DNA of 64,000 nucleotides from Centipeda artemidis DSM 19719 (GCF_000426665.1 NZ_AUFU01000003.1:1-64000); one strand, 5' to 3'; counted from the first letter of the stretch, positions 52,304 through 61,984 are shown. Notes: generated by a model not told the origin, from the letters alone. Numbers and translations: made by a program.

Positions 52304-53668
52304 TTATTTTCTCTTGTCTTTCCAGCCCTCGATCTCTTTCTGACGTGCACGCGCCACTGCAAGCGTCCCTGCAGGTACGTCGCGCGTGATGGTGGAGCCG
52401 GCTGCAACATAGGCGTCGTTTCCAAGCGTCACGGGCGCGACAAGGTTGGAATTGCAGCCGACGAAGGCGCGGTCGCCGATCACCGTGCGGAATTTCGACT
52501 TACCGTCATAGTTGACCGTGATCGTCCCGCATCCCATATTAACGTCTGTCCCCATGTCGCAGTCACCGATGTAGGAAAGATGTGGAAGTTTCGCCCCTGC
52601 ACCGATTTCAGAGTTTTTAACCTCGACAAAGTTCCCGATCTTGACATTCTCGCCGATATGCGTATTGGGGCGAATATGAGTGAATTGCCCAAGATCCGCC
52701 CGGCTGTCGATCTCCGCATCATGCGCATAAGCATAATGCGCCTTCACTCCGTCCCCAACGACGACGTTTTGGAAGCGCACATGCGGTCCGATGCAGCAGT
52801 CCTCGCCGATCACCGTATCCCCCTCAAGAAGCGTGAAGGGATAAATAATTGTATCCATGCCGACGCGTACATCCGCATCGACAAAGGTTGTCTTGGGATC
52901 AATGATCGTCACCCCGTCCGCCATCAACTCCTCAACCTTGCGCTTGCGCAGAATCCGCTCCGCCACGGCAAGCTGGCTGCGAGAATTGATCCCGAGCGTG
53001 CACTCGTAGTTATCGGCAACGACCGCCCAGATCTTTTCTCCCGCATCACGGAGGATGCTGAGCACATCCGGCAGATAGTATTCGCCCTGCGCGTTGTTGT
53101 TCGTCACCTTGGCAAGCGCAGAAAAGAGCGCGTCGGCATCAAAGCAGTAAATGCCTGCGTTGACCTCGTGGATCTCAAGCTCTTCGGGCGCAGCGTCCTT
53201 GTGCTCGACGATTTTCAGCACCTCGCCGTTTTCGCGGCGGACGATGCGCCCGTATCCCTTGGCATTCGGCATGATTGCCGTAAGCACCGTCGCCTTTGCC
53301 CCCGCCTGCACGTGTTCTTCATGGAAGCGTGCAAGCAGCTCTGCTGTGAGCAGCGGTGTGTCACCACAGAGCACCATGATCGTCCCATGTTCGCCCGCCA
53401 GGAGATCCTTCGCCTGCAAGACGGCGTGTCCCGTCCCGAGCTGCTGCTGCTGCTCCACATACTCAACGCTGTCGCCAATGGCCTTTCGCACGGTCTCGCC
53501 GCCAAATCCTGTGATGACAATATTGCGCCGCGCACCGGCTGCATATGCCGCATCAATGACATGCTGAAGCATGGATTTTCCCGCCGCACGATGCAGTACC
53601 TTCGGCAGCTTTGACTTCATGCGCGTGCCCTTGCCCGCCGCCAGTATGACCGTAATAAAGTCCAACAT
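52304..53668 (-). CDS. glmU: bifunctional UDP-GlcNAc pyrophosphorylase / glucosamine-1-phosphate N-acetyltransferase
   Basis: It makes UDP-GlcNAc for peptidoglycan and LPS. The N-terminal nucleotidyltransferase has LAAGKGTRMKSKLPKVLH near residue 8. The C-terminal left-handed beta-helix (about 250-454; VVGDGVKAHYAYAHDAEID, GCGTITVNYDGK) is the acetyltransferase. The 454-aa length is standard. ATG 53668 has GGAGG 5 nt upstream. Confidence 0.96.
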   Translation of the reverse strand: MLDFITVILAAGKGTRMKSKLPKVLHRAAGKSMLQHVIDAAYAAGARRNIVITGFGGETVRKAIGDSVEYVEQQQQLGTGHAVLQAKDLLAGEHGTIMVLCGDTPLLTAELLARFHEEHVQAGAKATVLTAIMPNAKGYGRIVRRENGEVLKIVEHKDAAPEELEIHEVNAGIYCFDADALFSALAKVTNNNAQGEYYLPDVLSILRDAGEKIWAVVADNYECTLGINSRSQLAVAERILRKRKVEELMADGVTIIDPKTTFVDADVRVGMDTIIYPFTLLEGDTVIGEDCCIGPHVRFQNVVVGDGVKAHYAYAHDAEIDSRADLGQFTHIRPNTHIGENVKIGNFVEVKNSEIGAGAKLPHLSYIGDCDMGTDVNMGCGTITVNYDGKSKFRTVIGDRAFVGCNSNLVAPVTLGNDAYVAAGSTITRDVPAGTLAVARARQKEIEGWKDKRK

Positions 53669-53693
53669 ATATGCCTCCAATCTTGAAGGATAC

Positions 53694-54431
53694 CTATTCG
53701 GGATCCCCTTTGCTTTTCTTGCTTTTGCGCTTAATCAGCGATGTACCCGTCTTTTTTTCCTGCTCTTCGATTGCATAGAGAAGCGTCTGTTCCGAATGCT
53801 CCATATGCTTTGCCCCAACTTTACGGGCAAGCCGGGCATCTCCGGAACCGATAGCATCCACAATGGCACGATGCTCTTCAAGCGTCGCCTTGAGGCGTCC
53901 GGGGTACGACATGGAAATCGTACGAAACCGCGTGAGCTGTTCGCGCAGATTGCCGATGATGAGCAGGAGACGCTGATTGCGCGCAGCTTGATAGAGGAGT
54001 TCGTGAAACTCGATATCCGTCTGTACGATCCGATCCATGTCATGCTCTTCGATGGCGCGTCCGATAGCGACCAGCAGACGCTCCAGACGCTCCTGCTCCT
54101 CCTCGGTGATGCGCTCTGCTGCAAGCTCGCACGCCAACGCCTCAAGCGCCGCGCGAATCTCAAAAATCTCGTTGATGTCGCGGATAGATACGCTTGCTAC
54201 ATAGGCACCGCGCCGCGGAACAGTGACGACATACCCCTCCTGCTCAAGCTTGCGAATCGCCTCGCGCACGGGGGTGCGGCTGACCAGAAGTTCGTTTGCG
54301 AGATCATTTTCCTTCAGCCATTCGCCGGGTTTCAAGACTCCGCTGCGAATGGCATCCCGCAGCACCTCGCAGACAATATCGCGCAGCGGCTGGTAGCTGT
54401 TGACGACAACAGGTGATAGTTTTCCGTTCAT
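53694..54431 (-). CDS. GntR-family regulator (FadR/FCD class)
   Basis: A 245-aa regulator with an N-terminal winged HTH (about residues 35-75; LLVSRTPVREAIRKLEQEG) and a helical FCD effector domain (about 85-225; DIEFHELLYQAARN carries metal-site His). The C-terminal tail is basic (KRKSKKSKG). It sits between ispE and glmU, where Bacillus has purR, but it is unrelated to PurR. The effector is unknown. Confidence 0.88.
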   Translation of the reverse strand: MNGKLSPVVVNSYQPLRDIVCEVLRDAIRSGVLKPGEWLKENDLANELLVSRTPVREAIRKLEQEGYVVTVPRRGAYVASVSIRDINEIFEIRAALEALACELAAERITEEEQERLERLLVAIGRAIEEHDMDRIVQTDIEFHELLYQAARNQRLLLIIGNLREQLTRFRTISMSYPGRLKATLEEHRAIVDAIGSGDARLARKVGAKHMEHSEQTLLYAIEEQEKKTGTSLIKRKSKKSKGDPE

Positions 54432-54455
54432 AAAGATCCCTTCAATGCAGATTGC

Positions 54456-55325
54456 TCATACCATTTCGTTCCGGCGTCCTGCCGTCCGTGTCAAATGTAC
54501 CTCGGCGTCCGTCTCAGCGCGGAACGTCTCAAAGGTACGCACAGCGGCATCCGCATCGGCAAAGAGCCCGAATACTGTAGGTCCGCTGCCCGACATCATC
54601 GCGCAGACGGCGCCTCCTCGGCGCATCCGCGCACGGTACGCCGCGATCACGGGATGTGCCGCTTCCGTCACCGGCTCGAGCACGTTGACGGCAAGTTTGG
54701 CGCAGGATGCCGCATCGCCGCGTGCAAGCGCCTCTAAAAAAGCTGCATTATCAGGATGCTGTTCCGGCGGATGTGCGTCATAAGAACGGTACGCCCACGG
54801 CGTCGAAACCGCAACCGGAGGTTTTGCGAGCAAAACTGTCGTTTCCGGAAAATCCGCGAGCCGCCGCATCACCTCTCCCCGCCCTGTGGCAAACACAGTG
54901 CCGCCCATGATGGAAAAGGGGATATCCGATCCGATCCGTGCGCCAAAACCGCAAAGTTCCTCATCCGTAAGTCCGAGATCATACAATGCGTTCATCCCGC
55001 GCAGTGTGGCAGCCGCATCCGCACTCCCGCCGGCGAGCCCTGCCGCCACGGGAATACGCTTTACAATATCGATGTCCACTCCGCCGCGCACACCGCACGC
55101 CTCTATGAGAAGCGCTGCGGCACGATACGCTAGGTTGCGCTCGTCCGACTCTAGTCCCGGCACATCTACACTAAGACCGATGCCCTCCTCTCTGCGCCGC
55201 AATGTCAGTGTATCCTTGAGTGCCAATGACTGCATGACTGTCGCAATCTCATGATAGCCGTCATCCCGGAGTCCCAAGATGTCGAGCGTCAAATTGATCT
55301 TCGCATATCCGAAAATCGTCACCAT
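54456..55325 (-). CDS. ispE: 4-diphosphocytidyl-2-C-methyl-D-erythritol kinase
   Basis: A GHMP kinase of the MEP isoprenoid pathway. YAKINLTLDILG opens the 289-aa protein, the ATP loop is PVAAGLAGGSADAAATL near residue 95, and MMSGSGPTVFGLF near 242 is the third GHMP motif. It has its own promoter and is followed by the GntR gene. Confidence 0.95.
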   Translation of the reverse strand: MVTIFGYAKINLTLDILGLRDDGYHEIATVMQSLALKDTLTLRRREEGIGLSVDVPGLESDERNLAYRAAALLIEACGVRGGVDIDIVKRIPVAAGLAGGSADAAATLRGMNALYDLGLTDEELCGFGARIGSDIPFSIMGGTVFATGRGEVMRRLADFPETTVLLAKPPVAVSTPWAYRSYDAHPPEQHPDNAAFLEALARGDAASCAKLAVNVLEPVTEAAHPVIAAYRARMRRGGAVCAMMSGSGPTVFGLFADADAAVRTFETFRAETDAEVHLTRTAGRRNEMV

Positions 55326-55355
55326 TCGGCTTCCCCCATTGTCCTATCTGTTTCA

Positions 55356-55384
55356 AGATTACCATGATTTATAATTATTTACAA
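55356..55384 (-). promoter_or_regulatory. ispE promoter
   Basis: Minus strand: TTGTAA, 17-nt spacer, TAATCT, beginning just past the priA stop, with a leader of about 24 nt. Confidence 0.6.
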
Positions 55385-55392
55385 TGGCTTTT

Positions 55393-57810
55393 TCAAAAAA
55401 TTACGGCAGGGTCAATATCAATCGCGATATTATTATTCAAATGAACATCTTGTTCATATAAAAATTCCCGTACAGGCGCGAGCGCGTCCGTCTTTATCAA
55501 TACGACAAACCGATACTCATTCCGTTCTTTTTCGATGAGCGCAGGCGACGGTCCTATAACGGCACGCCCCTGTCCGTCACAAAAATAGTTTCTATAGGCG
55601 GCGACAAACGACTCCGCCATCCTCCACGCCTCCTCGCGCCGTACGGCATGAAAAAGCAGCTTCACGATGCTGCTGAACGGAGGATAAAAGAGTTCGCGCC
55701 GCAGTTCAATCTCCTTCTCATAAAAAGAGATATAATCCTGCCGCATGGCACACTGTACCGCATAGTGCTCCGGGTTGTACGTCTGCACAACGACTTCGCC
55801 CTGCGTGCCGTGACGCCCTGCGCGCCCCGCCGTCTGCGTAATGAGCATGAAACACCGTTCCGATGCACGGAAATCCGGTAAATTGAGACTCGCATCTGCG
55901 CTGATGATACCGACGGATTGAACGCCGGGCAGATCATGTCCCTTCGCCACCATCTGCGTGCCGAGAAGAATATCATATCCCCTGTTGCGGAACTGCTCCA
56001 GGATTTCATCGTGTGCAAACTTTCGCCCCGTCGTATCGCGATCCATGCGCAGGACACGCGCCGTCGGCAGAAGCTGCCGAAGTTCCTCCTCGAGTTTTTC
56101 CGTGCCTGATCCAAAGTATTTGATATAGCGGCTGCCACAAGAAGGGCATGTCTCCGGAACGGCGGCACGTTCGTCACAGTGATGGCAAAGCAAGACGCCG
56201 TTCCGATGGTAGACAAGCGGCAGTCCGCAGTCCTTACAGGTGATGACCTTTCCACACGCGCGGCACATAACAAAGGTCGAATAGCCGCGGCGGTTGAGCA
56301 TGATGATCGCCTGCTCGCCGCGCGCGAGGGTCTCTGTGAGGAGCGCGCGCAGCGTCTCCGAAATGATCGTGCGCCGCCCGCGCCGCAGTTCCTCGCGCAT
56401 ATCGACGGTACGCACGCGCGGCAGCGGTTGCCTTCCGATGCGCTCCGGCATCGTGAGCAGGGTCAGCTCGCCCGTGTGCGCGCGGGCATAAGTCTCAAGT
56501 GCGGGCGTCGCACTGCCAAGCAGAAGGATTGCTTCAAAGCGCCGTGCAAGGATCTCCGCGACCGTACGTGCATGATAGCGCGGCGACTCGTCCTGCTTAT
56601 ACGACATATCCTGCTCCTCGTCGAGGATAATACAGCCGATATTGTCGGCAGGTACGAAGAGCGCCGATCGCGCACCGATGATGATGCCCGCCTCGCCGCA
56701 CCGCACACGAAAGATCGCATCGTTGCGCTCCGCGAGTGACAGTCGGCTGTGCATGACAACGATGTCGCCGGCGAATATCTCTTGAAATGCCGTGATGAGC
56801 TGCCCTGTGAGCGCGATCTCCGGCACGAGGACGACGACCTGCCGCCCGCGTGCGCGTATGGCACGCGCCATTTCAATGTAGACACGCGTCTTACCGCTGC
56901 CTGTAACTCCGTGCAGCAGATAGCCGCGGTAGATGCCTGCTGCGACGCCCTCCCGCAGGGCATCTGCCGCATGCGCCTGCGCCGCCGTCAGCGGCACCTC
57001 TCTCTGCGCCGTCTCCGCCTGCGTACCGTAGCTGTCGCGTGCCTTACGCCGCCGATGCTCCACGATGAGATTTGCCGCGAGCAGGTGTTTGATAGTCGCG
57101 CGTGTAACGCCCGCCTCCTTCAGCACCGCCGCCGAAGGCTCTGCCGTATCCGCAAAGAGGCGCAGCGCGCGCGCCTGTGCCGGTTTGCGCGTAAGCGCAG
57201 CGAAATGTTCTTCTGTGAGTGCTTCGGCGGCACTATAGTATTTTTCATAGCGCGCCCGATCTCGGCGATCCGCATGGTATTCCTTGCTTATAATCCGATA
57301 GCGGAGGAGTTTTTCTACCGTTTCCTCCGCCGGAACATCCGGCAGTGCACGGCGGAGCTCCGCGATGCGCCGCCCGCCCTTCCGCAGGAGGAAGTCATAG
57401 ACGGTGCGCGCACAGGAGTCGGCAAGCACCGGATGCCCTTCGTTCGCCGCCTCCGCCTCGTAGACGGGAAAAATCCGCAGTCCGCTCTTCCCGGGCATGA
57501 AAAGCCGCATCATCTCCGCTAGAGAGCAGAGATAAAAATCCGCCAGTTCCCTCGCTGCCGCAAGAAGAGCGGGTGAAAACCACGCCTCCTCATCCACCGC
57601 CGCGAGCACGGCACGCAGCCGGTGCGCAGCGTCCCGCGCCGCGTCGTAAGGGCGCACCGCAACGACGAAGCCCTCCACACGCACCTTGCCGAACGGTACG
57701 AATACGCGCCAACCAGCGCCGACCTGCGAAAGCTCCGGCGGAAGGAGATAGGTGAACGCACGGGCGATGCTTTTCACAGGGATATTGATATAGACATCAG
57801 CTACCGTCAT
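55393..57810 (-). CDS. priA: primosomal replication-restart helicase PriA
   Basis: A superfamily 2 helicase that reloads the replisome at stalled forks. Of its 805 aa, residues about 1-100 form the 3'BD (VADVYINIPVKSIARAFTYL). Walker A is LHGVTGSGKTRVYIE near 303, and the DEAH-like box is ILDEEQDMSYKQ near 393. Two Zn knuckles are CRACGKVITCKDCG and CHHCDERAAVPETCPSCGS near 515-555. The fit to PriA is complete. Confidence 0.96.
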   Translation of the reverse strand: MTVADVYINIPVKSIARAFTYLLPPELSQVGAGWRVFVPFGKVRVEGFVVAVRPYDAARDAAHRLRAVLAAVDEEAWFSPALLAAARELADFYLCSLAEMMRLFMPGKSGLRIFPVYEAEAANEGHPVLADSCARTVYDFLLRKGGRRIAELRRALPDVPAEETVEKLLRYRIISKEYHADRRDRARYEKYYSAAEALTEEHFAALTRKPAQARALRLFADTAEPSAAVLKEAGVTRATIKHLLAANLIVEHRRRKARDSYGTQAETAQREVPLTAAQAHAADALREGVAAGIYRGYLLHGVTGSGKTRVYIEMARAIRARGRQVVVLVPEIALTGQLITAFQEIFAGDIVVMHSRLSLAERNDAIFRVRCGEAGIIIGARSALFVPADNIGCIILDEEQDMSYKQDESPRYHARTVAEILARRFEAILLLGSATPALETYARAHTGELTLLTMPERIGRQPLPRVRTVDMREELRRGRRTIISETLRALLTETLARGEQAIIMLNRRGYSTFVMCRACGKVITCKDCGLPLVYHRNGVLLCHHCDERAAVPETCPSCGSRYIKYFGSGTEKLEEELRQLLPTARVLRMDRDTTGRKFAHDEILEQFRNRGYDILLGTQMVAKGHDLPGVQSVGIISADASLNLPDFRASERCFMLITQTAGRAGRHGTQGEVVVQTYNPEHYAVQCAMRQDYISFYEKEIELRRELFYPPFSSIVKLLFHAVRREEAWRMAESFVAAYRNYFCDGQGRAVIGPSPALIEKERNEYRFVVLIKTDALAPVREFLYEQDVHLNNNIAIDIDPAVIF

Positions 57811-57827
57811 GCATTCCTCTTCTCACA

Positions 57828-57864
57828 TAAAAAAGCTGTTACACGAATCATTCGTGCAGCAGCT
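57828..57864 (-). terminator. terminator between the small Cys-pair gene and priA
   Basis: A bulged stem with CACGAA/TTCGTG inside and AGCTG/CAGCT outside, followed by TTTTTTAT on the minus strand. Confidence 0.78.
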
Positions 57865-57887
57865 CCTTTCCCTAACGTCGTTTTTCT

Positions 57888-58244
57888 TTATGAGGCAATT
57901 GCCGTCCTATTCTCGAGAATGACTTTCCCCGCCTGACACGCGGGACAAATACAAGTCGTCTCGCCTTGCGACTTTGCCTTTTTTGCCGCAATCGTCAGCC
58001 CGCTCGCTTTTTTCTCGCCGAACGCGGCAATTCCCTCCGGGGAATCCGTGAATCCGATGAGCTGATCGATCGTGAGAACGTCGCTCTTGATTTCATCAAT
58101 CAAAGCTGCATACGCGGGCTTCTCCCCCGGCGTATCCACAGCCCTTAGAAAGGCTTGCGCCTTTTCCTTCAGCCCCTCATAGACAGAGGGCGCTTCGCTG
58201 AGTTTCTCCACCTGCTTGATGACGCCGTCGCGATCCAAAGCCAT
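57888..58244 (-). CDS. small conserved protein with C-terminal Cys pair
   Basis: A 118-aa helical soluble protein. It begins ALDRDGVIKQVEKLSEAPS and ends with TTCICPACQAGKVIL, in which CIC-P-AC suggests a metal or redox site. I associate this pattern with a Negativicute/Clostridia family often labelled Hsp90 in databases, although it has no Hsp90 domain. ATG 58244 has AAGGAGG upstream. The function is unknown. It is a single gene ending at its own terminator. Confidence 0.7.
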   Translation of the reverse strand: MALDRDGVIKQVEKLSEAPSVYEGLKEKAQAFLRAVDTPGEKPAYAALIDEIKSDVLTIDQLIGFTDSPEGIAAFGEKKASGLTIAAKKAKSQGETTCICPACQAGKVILENRTAIAS

Positions 58245-58354
58245 ATCGTCGACCTCCTTCTCCAAGTAATATGTCTGAGTTATAAAAATAATCTATCCGT
58301 ATTATAGGGCAATGTACGCCGTTTGACAATAAGAAAAAAGATTTGCACATCCGT

Positions 58355-58379
58355 AATTCCGAGTAATTTTCTCGGAATT
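58355..58379. promoter_or_regulatory. inverted repeat upstream of the cupin gene
   Basis: AATTCCGAG, 7-nt spacer, CTCGGAATT: a perfect 9-bp inverted repeat between divergent genes. There is no T run, so it looks like an operator rather than a terminator. Confidence 0.55.
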
Positions 58380-58394
58380 GTGGTTTGAATCACA
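58379..58394. promoter_or_regulatory. CRP-like site upstream of the cupin gene
   Basis: TGTGGTTTGAATCACA has the 5-6-5 layout TGTGA-N6-TCACA with one mismatch. It is a candidate for the Crp/Fnr regulator encoded at 49541-50233. It starts one base inside the end of the 58355 repeat. Confidence 0.5.
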
Positions 58395-58463
58395 GTCACA
58401 CGTTCCCATGCGGTGTATGCTAAAGTCACAATTTACAAGACGATTTACAGAGGAGGAACAATC

Positions 58464-58808
58464 ATGGCAATTCTAAACAACATTGCGCATACACAGACGC
58501 TCTTGCTCAAGGAACAGGTCGCCTACGCGGACGGACAGGTTATCAGCAAGACACTTGTTCAGAATAAAGGGCTCGGAATCACACTCTTCGCTTTTGCCAA
58601 GGGCGAAGGCGTCAGCACACACGAATCGAAGGGTGACGCACTCGTCACAGCTCTTGAGGGCGAGGGCGTCATCACGATCGACGACACCGTCTACAACATT
58701 AAAGAGGGAGAAAGTATCGTTATGCCCGCACGGCATCCGCACTCCGTCTACGCATCAAAGGACAGCGGCTTCAAGATGCTTCTTGTCGTAGCTTTCCCCG
58801 AAGCCTGA
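58464..58808 (+). CDS. cupin-domain protein
   Basis: A 114-aa single cupin barrel. GEGVSTHESKGDALVTALEG near residue 48 carries a His and Glu of metal motif 1, and MPARHPHSVYA near 90 is motif 2. The function is not specific; small cupins of this type occur in stress and sugar genes. ATG 58464 has AGGAGGA upstream. The upstream region holds two operator-like sequences. Confidence 0.85.
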   Translation: MAILNNIAHTQTLLLKEQVAYADGQVISKTLVQNKGLGITLFAFAKGEGVSTHESKGDALVTALEGEGVITIDDTVYNIKEGESIVMPARHPHSVYASKDSGFKMLLVVAFPEA

Positions 58809-58860
58809 TGATATATAAGCCATCTGCTGTATAAAATACTACATTGGATTGCTTTGTCCA

Positions 58861-58905
58861 TAATAAAAGACGACCGCAGGAATATTCTTCGGTCGTCTTT
58901 TATTA
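58861..58905. terminator. bidirectional terminator between the cupin gene and mtlD
   Basis: A 16-bp perfect stem (58861-58876 with 58890-58905) with A and T flanks, between convergent genes. Confidence 0.9.
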
Positions 58906-58931
58906 TGTTGTGGATGGAGTATAAATCGGTG

Positions 58932-60083
58932 CTAACGATTCAACTCCGCATTTTTCTCAACGATGAGCTTAAACAGCTCCGTGTCCGCAGGAATCTCTGT
59001 GAAATGCGTGAGCGCGGCGTCAAAGCCGTGTTCTTTCACATAGTTCTGCACCTCGACCGCTTCCGGGTCGTCCGCGTAGTCGAAGTGAAGCGCGGCGGCA
59101 ATCACCGTCGCGAGTGCTTCGGGTTTCTTCCCCAGTCCCATCAGCTGCACGGCGGGAGAGACAAGTCGATCCGCTACGCCGAGCTTGCGCTTCGGGCCGC
59201 GGGCGACGCGCGTCACGGCATCGGAGAGATGCGGATTTTTGAACCGTTCCTCTGCCGTTCTGATATATGCGGCGTGTTTTTCACGGTCAAAGCCGTATTT
59301 CTCGATAAGTAGTTCGCTCGTCTCCCCCCACACGCGTCGAACAAAGGAGACGATCTCCTCGTCGCGCATCGCGGCGGCGATGTCCTCGATCCCCTTGAGA
59401 TACGCCATGTAGGCGATGGAAGCGTGCCCCGTGTTGACCGAGAAGAGCTTGCGCTCGATGTAAGCGGTGAGGTTGTCCACCCACATCAGCCCCTCGATGC
59501 CAGGCGGCGTGCCGACCGCCCCCTTGCGGTCGACATCCCACTCGGCAAAGGGCTCGACCTTGACGAGGAGCGGATCCTCGTTGTGCTGGATCGGAACGAT
59601 GCGGTCAACCGCCGCATCGGGGAATCCGATGCAGCGACTTGCTTTCTCCTTCACATCGTCCGGGAGATGTTCATATACAAAATTTTTGAGCACGGTCGAG
59701 CCGCCGACCATGTTCTCACACGCGATGATGTTGAGCGGTGCATCGTTCTTCGCGAGACGGCGCGCAAGCCCCTTTGCAATGTTCGGCGCGATGAATTTGA
59801 GGATGTTCGGCCCGATCGCCGTCGTCACGATATCTGCCGTGACAAACGCATCGAGCAGCTCCTCAAGGTTCGTATTGCTGTTGATCGCCCGCACATGCTC
59901 CACATGGATTTTTTTCGGCGTATCGCCGACAATCTCAATGTCGTAAGCGCGGCGCGCGTTGATCTCGTCGACGAGCGCCTCCGCCACATCGACGAACGTG
60001 ACCTCGTAGCCCGAGCGGACGAGGAGCTCGCCGATGAAGCCGCGGCCGATATTGCCGCCGCCGAAATGAATGGCCTGTTTCAT
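58932..60083 (-). CDS. mtlD: mannitol-1-phosphate 5-dehydrogenase
   Basis: It oxidises mannitol-1-phosphate to fructose-6-phosphate. The 383-aa protein opens AIHFGGGNIGRGFIGELL (NAD loop) and has KLFSVNTGHASIAYMAYLKG near residue 210, with the family's Lys, Asn and His. It lies 2 nt after the PTS gene, so both are one operon. Confidence 0.95.
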   Translation of the reverse strand: MKQAIHFGGGNIGRGFIGELLVRSGYEVTFVDVAEALVDEINARRAYDIEIVGDTPKKIHVEHVRAINSNTNLEELLDAFVTADIVTTAIGPNILKFIAPNIAKGLARRLAKNDAPLNIIACENMVGGSTVLKNFVYEHLPDDVKEKASRCIGFPDAAVDRIVPIQHNEDPLLVKVEPFAEWDVDRKGAVGTPPGIEGLMWVDNLTAYIERKLFSVNTGHASIAYMAYLKGIEDIAAAMRDEEIVSFVRRVWGETSELLIEKYGFDREKHAAYIRTAEERFKNPHLSDAVTRVARGPKRKLGVADRLVSPAVQLMGLGKKPEALATVIAAALHFDYADDPEAVEVQNYVKEHGFDAALTHFTEIPADTELFKLIVEKNAELNR

Positions 60084-60085
60084 CC

Positions 60086-61984
60086 TCAGTCCTCCTGCAT
60101 AAAAACGGCATAGAGTTCATCCGCGCTCTTGGTCGCAAATAGCGCCGCAAGCTGCTCGTCGCTGTAGTCGCCGACCATGGTCGCGATGTTCGCGAGGATC
60201 GCGAGATGATCGTTGCCCATGCCTGCGATGCCGATGACGAGATGCGCGGTCTCATCGCCGAACTTCACCCCTTCGGGGTACTGGAGGACGACGATGCCCG
60301 TCTTTTTAATGGTATCCTTGACGGCGTTCTCCCCGTGCGGGATTGCAATCCCCTTGCCGATGAAGGTCGAAAGCTCCTTCTCGCGGTTGAGCATCCCCTG
60401 CACATACCCCTCGTCAACGTAGCCGCCCGCCACAAGCAGTTTTCCCGCCGCGGTGACCGCCTCTTCTCGGCTGACCGAGGGGAGACCGACCTTGACGTTC
60501 TCTTTCAGCAGGACGCCCACGCCGATTTTCGGCTCTGCGGACGCGTCGGCTTCGCTCGTCGGCGCGGAGGTATCGACCGCAGCGGCCTTCAGCCGCTCGG
60601 TGACGATGTCGTAGACGTTGTTCTGCGTGAAGTCGCGTACCCAGATGTGCTCCGCCTGCGGCGAATCCGCAAGTGCGCGCTCGGCGAGTTTTTCATGTGA
60701 GATAACGAGCTGCGCTTCCTGCGGAATCGCACCGATCGCACAGTTTGTCACCGAAATGTCAGTGTATCCGTCCTTCTTGAGCTTCTTGCGCAGCGCCGCC
60801 GCGCCGAGTGCCGAGGAGCCCATACCCGCGTCGCAGGCGTAGACGATGACCTTCAGATCCTTGCCCGAGACTTTCTTCTCAGCCGGGAGATCTTTGCCGC
60901 GGTTCTTCATATCCGTCATGCTCTCACGCGCATTCTCAAGAGAGTCGTCGTCCACATCCTTGGACATCTTGATAAAGACGGAAGCCACCGCGCACGATAC
61001 TGCCGTCGCAACGGCAACCGCCGACATGTTTGCAAACAGCGCCGTACTGTTCGGCGTCATGGCAATAATCGCAAAGATCGAACCGGGTGACGAGGGCGCA
61101 ATAAGCCCACCGTTCAGCATCACAAGCGTAAAGACACCGGACATTCCGCCCGCGATCGCCGCGATGATGAGGATCGGCTTCATGAGTATGTACGGGAAAT
61201 AGATTTCGTGAATACCGCCGAGGAAGTGGATGATCATCGCACCCGGCGCCGACGACTTTGCCATGCCCTTACCGAAGAGCCAGTAAGCAAGCAGAATCCC
61301 TAAACCCGGTCCCGGATTTGCCTCAAGCAGGAAGAATGTGGACTTGCCGAACTCCTGCGCCTGCTGAATACCAAGCGGGCTTAGGACACCGTGGTTCAAC
61401 GCATTATTGAGGAAGAGTACCTTTGCCGGCTCGATGATGATGGATGCCAGCGGCAATAAGCCCGCCGCAACGATACCTTCAACGCCGGAGCGCAGGACAT
61501 CGTTCGCCGCACTGACGATCGGCCCCACGACCTCAAACGCGAGGATCGCGAGAATGCCGCCGAGGATGCCGAGTGAGAAGTTATTGACGAGCATCTCAAA
61601 GCCGCCCGGGATGCTGTCGCGGATGGCGTTGTCAAATTTCTTGATGACTGCGCCGCCCAAAGGACCCATGATCATCGCCCCGAGGAACATCGGGATGTCG
61701 GAACCTGCGATCACGCCCGAGGTCGCAATCGCCCCCATCACGCCGCCGCGGTGTCCGTTAACGGCGAATCCGCCCGTGAATCCGATGAGCAGCGGTATCA
61801 GCCATTTGCTCATGGGGCCGCCGACCTGTGCGAGCGTCTCGTTCGGCATCCACCCGGTTGGAATAAATAATGCGGTGAGGAAGCCCCACGCGATAAATGC
61901 GCCGATATTCGGCATCACCATTCCGGACAGGAAGCGGCCAAATTTCTGCATGGCCTCCTGCGCCCCTCCGCCCTGTTGACTCAT
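60086..61984 (-). CDS. mtlA: PTS mannitol transporter, EIICBA
   Basis: A 632-aa permease that phosphorylates mannitol on entry. EIIC (residues about 10-340) spans the membrane. EIIB (about 375-465) has the phospho-Cys in YACDAGMGSSALGAAA, and EIIA (about 485-630) the phospho-His in GIAIPHGENA. Domain order C-B-A matches E. coli MtlA. No mtlR is adjacent, so control depends on the promoter region and a distant regulator. Confidence 0.95.
   Translation of the reverse strand: MSQQGGGAQEAMQKFGRFLSGMVMPNIGAFIAWGFLTALFIPTGWMPNETLAQVGGPMSKWLIPLLIGFTGGFAVNGHRGGVMGAIATSGVIAGSDIPMFLGAMIMGPLGGAVIKKFDNAIRDSIPGGFEMLVNNFSLGILGGILAILAFEVVGPIVSAANDVLRSGVEGIVAAGLLPLASIIIEPAKVLFLNNALNHGVLSPLGIQQAQEFGKSTFFLLEANPGPGLGILLAYWLFGKGMAKSSAPGAMIIHFLGGIHEIYFPYILMKPILIIAAIAGGMSGVFTLVMLNGGLIAPSSPGSIFAIIAMTPNSTALFANMSAVAVATAVSCAVASVFIKMSKDVDDDSLENARESMTDMKNRGKDLPAEKKVSGKDLKVIVYACDAGMGSSALGAAALRKKLKKDGYTDISVTNCAIGAIPQEAQLVISHEKLAERALADSPQAEHIWVRDFTQNNVYDIVTERLKAAAVDTSAPTSEADASAEPKIGVGVLLKENVKVGLPSVSREEAVTAAGKLLVAGGYVDEGYVQGMLNREKELSTFIGKGIAIPHGENAVKDTIKKTGIVVLQYPEGVKFGDETAHLVIGIAGMGNDHLAILANIATMVGDYSDEQLAALFATKSADELYAVFMQED

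Noticed and set aside
52580-53614. A 344-aa open frame opposite glmU
   Set aside because: Antisense to a complete bifunctional glmU; composition is shadow-like.
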